Below, in pieces: positions 5,909 through 10,603 of a stretch of DNA of 10,603 nucleotides. Position 1 is the first letter of the stretch. Every line of letters starts with the position of its first letter. The DNA lies in NCBI GenBank assembly GCA_027489915.1, contig JAIXZB010000010.1, positions 1-10,603 of the forward strand, in the 5' to 3' direction. The position numbers and the translations under genes were made by a program. The notes under the pieces are model-generated. The model ran no database searches and was not told the origin of the DNA. It worked only from the letters and a program-made list of their open reading frames with translations. The stretch comes from Rickettsiales bacterium. Its GTDB lineage: Bacteria > Pseudomonadota > Alphaproteobacteria > Rickettsiales > UBA3002.

Positions 5909-8638
5909 CTAAATAAGACCTAAAAGATCTTCGTATAATTCATCCGCAACCTTAATAAGTTTTGCCGATGCCGTGTAGGCGTTCTGATAAATAATCGTGT
6001 TCGCAAGCTCCTCATCCAGATTAACGCCAGTGATAGAATTGAGTCTGGTCTTAAACCCGTTATAAAGTGTTTCCGTATTGCTATAATTCGCCTCAGCAGC
6101 CGATGCTTTTGAAGCAGTATAACCAAGAAATTCTGCAAGATAATCCGTCAAACTTATCGAGCTGATGGGCAATCCACCCGCCGCATCAAAAGAGAGAGGA
6201 TTATTGGCAATATCCGCAAGCGATTGCACCAGAGCATTATCGCCACTGTAACGCACATACGTGTATTGACGTGCAATATCAGGATCACTGGATTGGCGAC
6301 TCAGGATCAATTTACCCGTAGCAAGTAAATTAGGATTATCTGCAATACGTTTCTCAAGTGCCATCGAAATCGCACTACCTTCAACCGTGTCACCCTGCGG
6401 TGTAAGCTTATTGCTGGCAAAGAAATTATTTAATTCAAAATAATGCGAAAATCCGCGACCAGTGCCCACTTCCGGAGGATTTACAAGGCTGGTTCCCATT
6501 TGCTTGCTATCAAGCGAATCAATCGCCAGCATATAATCCGCATTGTTAGTGATAAGCTTCAAATAGCCTGGCTGATCAATATAAACGCCATCTTTTTTCT
6601 GAATCTCAACACCATTTTCATCTACCAAAATAGCACGCGCAATCTCCTGCGAACTGTATGGCAATACACGTGTTCCTCCTCCTGAAACGCTATCGGGCGA
6701 AAATCTATCATTCTGCAAATTTTTTGTATTATTAGGCACGCGGTAACTGATGGCCGATGTAATCAAATTCCCATCCGCATCAATAACCCCCACATTCACC
6801 GAAATATCATAATATGCCGATCCTGGAGATGCATTAAGATCTGCAGTAAAAGTACCTTTTTGTGTTGTCCTACGTTTTTCGCCACCCTGCAATACATCAT
6901 ACTGTGGAATCGCCTCAACACCTGCCTGGTTTACCGTTTGCGTCGCAAGCGGGGGCGTTGCAATCTCAAACGTTACATCATTCCCAACCACCGACTTAAC
7001 CTTAAAATATCCTACGTAGTTCGATGAAGCAATCCCGCCAATCAGCGGTGGCAATGTACCCGGGTCGGAAAGATAAATCATATCACCCGCACCCGGTAAA
7101 TCTGTCCCTGTTAGACGTACCGTAACATCAAGAATACCAGCATTAGTTTGATAGGTATTTGCTGAATCCAACGCAAAACGGCGCGAGTTTGTCGATACGT
7201 TAGTAATATTAGTTGCTGTATCATCGGTAACAGTCACGCCAGTTACAAAAAACTGCGATGCACCATTGGTCAAATTCTCAAGGTCAAAATCAAAATTGAA
7301 CGTAGGTGGCAACGCATTAGGCAACTGATAATTATTGCTGGTAAGGGTAATGCTATTTAACCCACCTACATGTGCCTTTGGCTGGGGCGCACCGTAATGG
7401 TAATTAAACTCATCAATGATACTTTGAACCGTTGGCTTTCCCTCACCCACACCACTATTTAAGCGCGTCAGATCAATCGTAAGCGGTCGTATCCCCGTGT
7501 AAGTCTCATCCACATAACCCGCTTGAATCGGATCCCCCGTTGGCCCAAGCACCGCAATCCGCACAGAACCACTCCAATCCGAGCTGCTGGTTCCCTTCAC
7601 AAGACGCGTCCCTTGATAAGACGAAGGCGCAGGAAATCCAACACCCTGATTATGGACACGGTTCACCTCATCACGAAGACGCGAGCTAAACATATCAAGC
7701 TGCTTCAGAATTTCTGGCAGCACATCATCGCGCACTTCTTGCAACCCCTTAAGCTTACCACCCATAAGCTTTGTCGTCACCTCACCCGGCCTACCCGAAG
7801 TAATAAGCACTTGCGGTTGGCCAACCACCCTACCAGAATTATCAATGGTATTAACCACCATCTGTTTAGCAGGATCACCATTGATATACGATTCAAGCGC
7901 TGTACGCGGCTCAAATACTATCTCGTGACGGTTACCATCCACCAAGCCAACGCCGTTAGCCGTGTACACATTCACCCGTCCATCATCATCATAAAATGTA
8001 TTGAGATCCGCATATTCCGAGAGCTTATTGAGCGCAATATCACGCTCATCAAGCAGCCCAGCCGTCGATTGCCCAAGCGCCGCTGCACGCGTAATCGATG
8101 CATTCAAATTATCAAGTTTACGCATCAGCGCATTCATTTCCGTCACCGCCGCCTTCATGTCCGATTCAGCCTGAAACTGTAAATCATGCATGTTGGTAGC
8201 AAGCTCGGATAATTCCCTCGCCAGCGTTTTCGAAGACTCAACCACGTTAGAGCGGAACGATGTGCGCTCAGGTGTTTCCGCAAGCGCTTGCAGTGAGCGG
8301 AAAAAGTTCGTTACATATTCATCCATACTATTCGTGCTACCAGGTTCTCCGAGAAACACCTGAACACGGCTGGCATAATCATCAAGCACAGCAGCACTGT
8401 TCATCTGCGAGCCGTTTTCATACACCGCACGTTGCAAATACTTATCAACCTTGCGAATCACCTCATCAAAACGCACACCACTGCCAATGCCCTCAACCAC
8501 CTGAGAGCTTTGGCCAATTGATTGGCGCGAATAGCCTTCCGTATTCACGTTCGCAATATTCTGCGATAGCACCGAAATCGCCTGCTGATTAATGCGAAGC
8601 GCAGAAAGGCTATTATTTATGACAAGACCAATCGACAT
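5909..8638 (-). CDS. flgK: Flagellar hook-associated protein 1 (FlgK), oversized
   Basis: FlgK is the first hook-filament junction protein, exported by the flagellar type III apparatus and seated between hook and filament. The N-terminus has the rod/hook/filament signature SQNIANVNTEGYSRQ (residues 25-39), then coiled D1 helices (about 110-215, including LLDERDIALNKLSEY). It has a second conserved block, RGFSHYFELNNFF (728-740), and the terminal helix of the axial family, LANTIIYQNAYTASAKL (878-894). At 909 residues it is much longer than the 547 of enteric FlgK. The excess lies in a beta-rich stretch, roughly residues 345-725, rich in Asn, Thr, Gly and Asp, presumably extra outer domains. 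The reading frame is unbroken. ATG at 8638 has AGGG 9-10 nt upstream and lies 9 nt after the flgN-like stop. flgL follows after 11 nt. Confidence 0.96.
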   Translation of the reverse strand: MSIGLVINNSLSALRINQQAISVLSQNIANVNTEGYSRQSIGQSSQVVEGIGSGVRFDEVIRKVDKYLQRAVYENGSQMNSAAVLDDYASRVQVFLGEPGSTNSMDEYVTNFFRSLQALAETPERTSFRSNVVESSKTLARELSELATNMHDLQFQAESDMKAAVTEMNALMRKLDNLNASITRAAALGQSTAGLLDERDIALNKLSEYADLNTFYDDDGRVNVYTANGVGLVDGNRHEIVFEPRTALESYINGDPAKQMVVNTIDNSGRVVGQPQVLITSGRPGEVTTKLMGGKLKGLQEVRDDVLPEILKQLDMFSSRLRDEVNRVHNQGVGFPAPSSYQGTRLVKGTSSSDWSGSVRIAVLGPTGDPIQAGYVDETYTGIRPLTIDLTRLNSGVGEGKPTVQSIIDEFNYHYGAPQPKAHVGGLNSITLTSNNYQLPNALPPTFNFDFDLENLTNGASQFFVTGVTVTDDTATNITNVSTNSRRFALDSANTYQTNAGILDVTVRLTGTDLPGAGDMIYLSDPGTLPPLIGGIASSNYVGYFKVKSVVGNDVTFEIATPPLATQTVNQAGVEAIPQYDVLQGGEKRRTTQKGTFTADLNASPGSAYYDISVNVGVIDADGNLITSAISYRVPNNTKNLQNDRFSPDSVSGGGTRVLPYSSQEIARAILVDENGVEIQKKDGVYIDQPGYLKLITNNADYMLAIDSLDSKQMGTSLVNPPEVGTGRGFSHYFELNNFFASNKLTPQGDTVEGSAISMALEKRIADNPNLLATGKLILSRQSSDPDIARQYTYVRYSGDNALVQSLADIANNPLSFDAAGGLPISSISLTDYLAEFLGYTASKASAAEANYSNTETLYNGFKTRLNSITGVNLDEELANTIIYQNAYTASAKLIKVADELYEDLLGLI

Positions 8639-8647
8639 GAATCTGCC

Positions 8648-9109
8648 CTATATCTGCTGGTTCAAGGAAATAGACATCCCGCCTTGTGGCGAAGAAGCAG
8701 TAACCCCAAGTTTCGTGTAAGCACCCGTCGATTGCTGCTCTGCAAGCGTATCAAGCACAGCCGTAACCACACGCTGATTCACCGCCTTGGCAACCGCAAC
8801 CAGTGCAACATTGCGCTGCAATGCCGTGTTAAAATCTAGAATCGTTTCACGAAGCTCTAAACGCTCCGCATCCGAAATCTGCTCAAGCAGCTCAGGTTGC
8901 GTATCAATTAATTTCTTTTGCGCCTCCAGCACCTGTGTCAGGGCAATTTTTTCTGGCTGTAATTCACCTGCTCGCACAATCTGCATAGCATCAAGGTAAG
9001 CAATTTCTTCATTCAAAAGCTCTGTTAAACGCGCCGTAACATCAATCATCTCACCAATCGGCAAGGCATCAAAATTATGCACCTCAGGCAACTGCGGAAT
9101 TCTACTCAT
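8648..9109 (-). CDS. flgN: FlgN-like flagellar export chaperone
   Basis: A 153-residue protein predicted to be nearly all helical. The segment around residues 28-70 (LTELLNEEIAYLDA, then EKIALTQVLEAQKKL) has the heptad-like Leu/Glu/Lys pattern of FlgN chaperones, and a second helical stretch covers about 80-126. The C-terminus ends in a short polar tail, SISLNQQI. FlgN binds the C-terminal helices of FlgK and FlgL in the cytoplasm and delivers them to the flagellar export apparatus. The position immediately before flgK and flgL supports that role. The ATG at 9109 is chosen because a perfect AGGAGG lies 6 nt upstream; the TTG at 9115 sits inside that spacer. The start overlaps the flgJ stop (ATGAGTAG), pointing to translational coupling. 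FlgN families are very divergent, so the call rests on length, helicity and context more than on residues. Confidence 0.72.
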   Translation of the reverse strand: MSRIPQLPEVHNFDALPIGEMIDVTARLTELLNEEIAYLDAMQIVRAGELQPEKIALTQVLEAQKKLIDTQPELLEQISDAERLELRETILDFNTALQRNVALVAVAKAVNQRVVTAVLDTLAEQQSTGAYTKLGVTASSPQGGMSISLNQQI

Positions 9110-9446
9110 GGCCAACCTCCTGCATACGAATCATTTCGCGCTTCACATGATCTGCAACGCCAATACCACCAGAGCGCGCAATCAAATTCCCATATTCCGT
9201 AACGAGCATCGAATTATAGACTTCCTCAGCATCGCCACCGCCAAATTCAGAATTGGTTTTCACGGTCGAAAACATGTTCTCCATCATCTGCGCAATAAAC
9301 TGCGCCTCAAATGCCTCTGCCGTGGCATCCACTTTCGATAAATCCGTTCCACGTGCACCAAGCTTCGTTCTGCGCATCGACTCAATGCGCGAATCTGTCA
9401 CTGCCATTTTCATATCGCCTCCAGGAGCTGATGATAGTGCGTCCAT
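9102..9446 (-). CDS. flgJ: FlgJ-type rod-binding protein, no muramidase domain
   Basis: This 114-residue protein is a stand-alone version of the FlgJ N-terminal domain, which caps or scaffolds the growing rod in the periplasm. The rod-binding signature is clear: AEAFEAQFIAQMMENMF (residues 44-60), a Gly-rich turn FGGGDAEEVYNSM (68-80), and RSGGIGVADHV (91-101). Enterobacterial FlgJ has about 313 residues with a C-terminal peptidoglycan hydrolase, which is absent here as is common in alphaproteobacteria, so another enzyme should open the cell wall. Two starts are possible. ATG at 9446, 3 nt after flgI stops, has GAGG 6 nt upstream. ATG at 9413 (MKMAVTDSRI) has a stronger GGAGG 4 nt upstream and would give 103 residues. 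Neither choice affects the domain. The gene overlaps the next one by 8 nt. Confidence 0.9.
   Translation of the reverse strand: MDALSSAPGGDMKMAVTDSRIESMRRTKLGARGTDLSKVDATAEAFEAQFIAQMMENMFSTVKTNSEFGGGDAEEVYNSMLVTEYGNLIARSGGIGVADHVKREMIRMQEVGHE
9116..9121 (-). promoter_or_regulatory. Ribosome binding site fixing the flgN-like start
   Basis: The minus strand reads AGGAGG here, 6 nt before ATG at 9109. It lies inside the 3' end of flgJ and decides against the TTG at 9115, which would be only at the end of this motif. Confidence 0.75.
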
Positions 9447-9449
9447 GCC

Positions 9450-10571
9450 CTACCTCGTTTCAATGTCGGCTTGCAGCGCGCCTGCAGCCTTGATGGTTTG
9501 TAAAATCGTAATCAAATCCCGTGGGCTCACACCAAGCGAGTTCAGGCCAGCAACCAAATCTTTAAGCGTTGCACCCTCTTCTAACACCGCAATCTTGTTA
9601 CCCGAGCCCTCATCCACCGTCACATCCGAACGTGGCACAACCACTGTCTGCGCACCTTCGGGAGCAAACGGATTAGGCTGCGATACTTGTGGATTCTCTT
9701 CCACCTTCACAACCAGGTTTCCTTGCGCCACCGCAACGGTCGAAATACGCACATTATCACCCATCACCACCGTACCCGTTGCCTCATCAATTACAATACG
9801 CGCAGGCTGATCTGTGGTCACAGGCAATGTTTCAATATCCGCAAGTAAGCTCACCACATCGCCCTGATACGCCGTAGGCACCGTCACCGAAATCGTGCCG
9901 GGGTCTTCCACACGACTCACACCAGGCCCCACCTGCTGATTAATAGCCTCTGCAATGTTGCGCGCTGTCGTCACATCAGGGTTACGCAGCGCCAAACGTA
10001 CCGAAGCCATATCATTCAGTTTGAAATCAATCTCACGCTCAACAATCGCACCATTCGCAATAAAACCATTCGTCGGCACCCCCTTTGTAATACTCGATCC
10101 CGACTGCCCCGAAGCTTCAAAGCCACCAATTGTAATCGGACCCTGCGCCACTGCATATACATTGCTATCCGCACCATAAAGTGGGGTCGCAAGCAACGTT
10201 CCACCCATTAGGCTTTTGGCATCCCCCATCGCACTGATGTTAATATCCATCGTACTGCCTGCACGGGCAAACCCAGGCAACCGCGCCGTCACCGTTACTG
10301 CCGCCACGTTCTTCGATTTAAGCTGTAAGCCGCGGGTGTTCACCCCTTGGCGCTCCAAAAACGCAATCAAGCTTTGCTCGGTAAAGGCGTTATTTTGCAG
10401 TTTATCTCCGGTACCATTCAGGCCCACAACGAGGCCGTAACCCAGCACCATATTGTCGCGCACACCCTCAAACGCCACCACATCTTTGATACGCGCAGCA
10501 TGCGCCTGAACTGGTAAAAATACAGCCGCCGCAAGCGCCATAGCCACCATAAGATGCAGGGTGCGATTCAC
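9450..10571 (-). CDS. flgI: Flagellar P-ring protein FlgI
   Basis: FlgI forms the periplasmic P ring, the bushing around the distal rod at the peptidoglycan layer. The 373-residue product matches the usual length of about 365. Residues 1-25 are a Sec signal peptide (Arg3, Ala/Leu/Val-rich core, AHA before ARIKD). The family hallmark VLGYGLVVGLNGTGD follows in the mature N-terminus, then KNVAAVTVTARLP, AKSLMGGTLLATPL and VYAVAQGPITIGG, and a C-terminus with LNSLGVSPRDLITILQTIKA, all as in enterobacterial FlgI. The start is GTG at 10571, with AAAGGG 9 nt upstream. An ATG at residue 8 lacks a ribosome site and would shorten the basic n-region. The frame stays open to the window edge, so a slightly earlier start is not excluded. 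It is the first visible gene of a run continuing into flgJ 3 nt downstream. Identity is near certain. Confidence 0.97.
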   Translation of the reverse strand: MNRTLHLMVAMALAAAVFLPVQAHAARIKDVVAFEGVRDNMVLGYGLVVGLNGTGDKLQNNAFTEQSLIAFLERQGVNTRGLQLKSKNVAAVTVTARLPGFARAGSTMDINISAMGDAKSLMGGTLLATPLYGADSNVYAVAQGPITIGGFEASGQSGSSITKGVPTNGFIANGAIVEREIDFKLNDMASVRLALRNPDVTTARNIAEAINQQVGPGVSRVEDPGTISVTVPTAYQGDVVSLLADIETLPVTTDQPARIVIDEATGTVVMGDNVRISTVAVAQGNLVVKVEENPQVSQPNPFAPEGAQTVVVPRSDVTVDEGSGNKIAVLEEGATLKDLVAGLNSLGVSPRDLITILQTIKAAGALQADIETR

Positions 10572-10603
10572 CTGTGTTAGCCCTTTCGTAATCCATCGTT
10601 GCA

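Noticed and set aside
7523..8182. Plus-strand open frame of 219 codons inside flgK
   Set aside because: It is antisense to the conserved FlgK N-terminal half, with a biased Arg/His/Ile composition and no recognisable motif.
9110..9115. TTG start for the flgN-like gene two codons upstream
   Set aside because: It falls in the spacer between a perfect AGGAGG and ATG 9109.
10577..10603. Possible tail of an upstream gene ending in TAA at 10579-10577
   Set aside because: Only eight codons are visible (reading CNDGLRKG on the minus strand). They match no flagellar C-terminus I recognise, so no gene is claimed.
1..10603. Search for CRISPR arrays, insertion sequences, tRNA or rRNA genes, and prophage parts
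   Set aside because: I saw no regular spaced repeats, transposase-like product, tRNA-like fold or phage gene; the window is an intact flagellar cluster.

Overview
The window is a flagellar gene cluster lying entirely on the minus strand, so it reads right to left. It encodes the distal rod and ring, the hook-filament junction, the filament itself and the proteins that manage flagellin. The Gram-negative P-ring protein FlgI shows a diderm. A rod-binding FlgJ without a muramidase domain, a small FlgN-like protein between flgJ and flgK, and the style of FlgK, FlgL and flagellin suggest an alphaproteobacterium of middling GC. This placement is an inference with moderate confidence. FliW, a FliB-type flagellin lysine methylase and a FlaG-like protein surround the flagellin gene, whereas textbook alphaproteobacteria use FlbT and FlaF. 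Neither flbT nor flaF is in this window.

Layout in transcription order. (1) 10571-4992: flgI, flgJ, flgN-like, flgK and flgL are packed with gaps of 3, 9 and 11 nt and one 8-nt overlap, so they look like one operon. (2) 4991-4810: a 182-nt gap holding a hairpin that reads as a plus-strand terminator, plus a weak candidate promoter for fliW. (3) 4809-4300: fliW, followed by a good intrinsic terminator at 4243-4279. (4) 4227-3052: fliB, whose start codon lies just past that terminator. (5) 3051-2714: a 338-nt gene-free region with a sigma-54-type promoter candidate (GG and GC spaced exactly 10 nt) and a roughly 200-nt flagellin leader. (6) 2713-602: a large flagellin (703 aa). (7) 601-491: a gap containing a small hairpin and a predicted 62-nt three-way-junction RNA. 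(8) 490-116: a FlaG-like gene followed by a terminator at 51-112. Positions 1-50 hold no gene.

How the genes fit together. FlgI builds the P ring and FlgJ helps rod assembly. The FlgN-like protein probably chaperones FlgK and FlgL, the junction proteins on which the flagellin filament grows. FliW binds flagellin in other bacteria and couples its level to the translational repressor CsrA (no csrA gene is visible here). FliB probably methylates lysines of the exported flagellin, and FlaG-like proteins affect filament length or stability. FlgK (909 aa) and flagellin (703 aa) both carry very large variable central regions, suggesting a filament with bulky outer domains. The least-explained parts are the RNA-level structures around fliB, flagellin and flaG.
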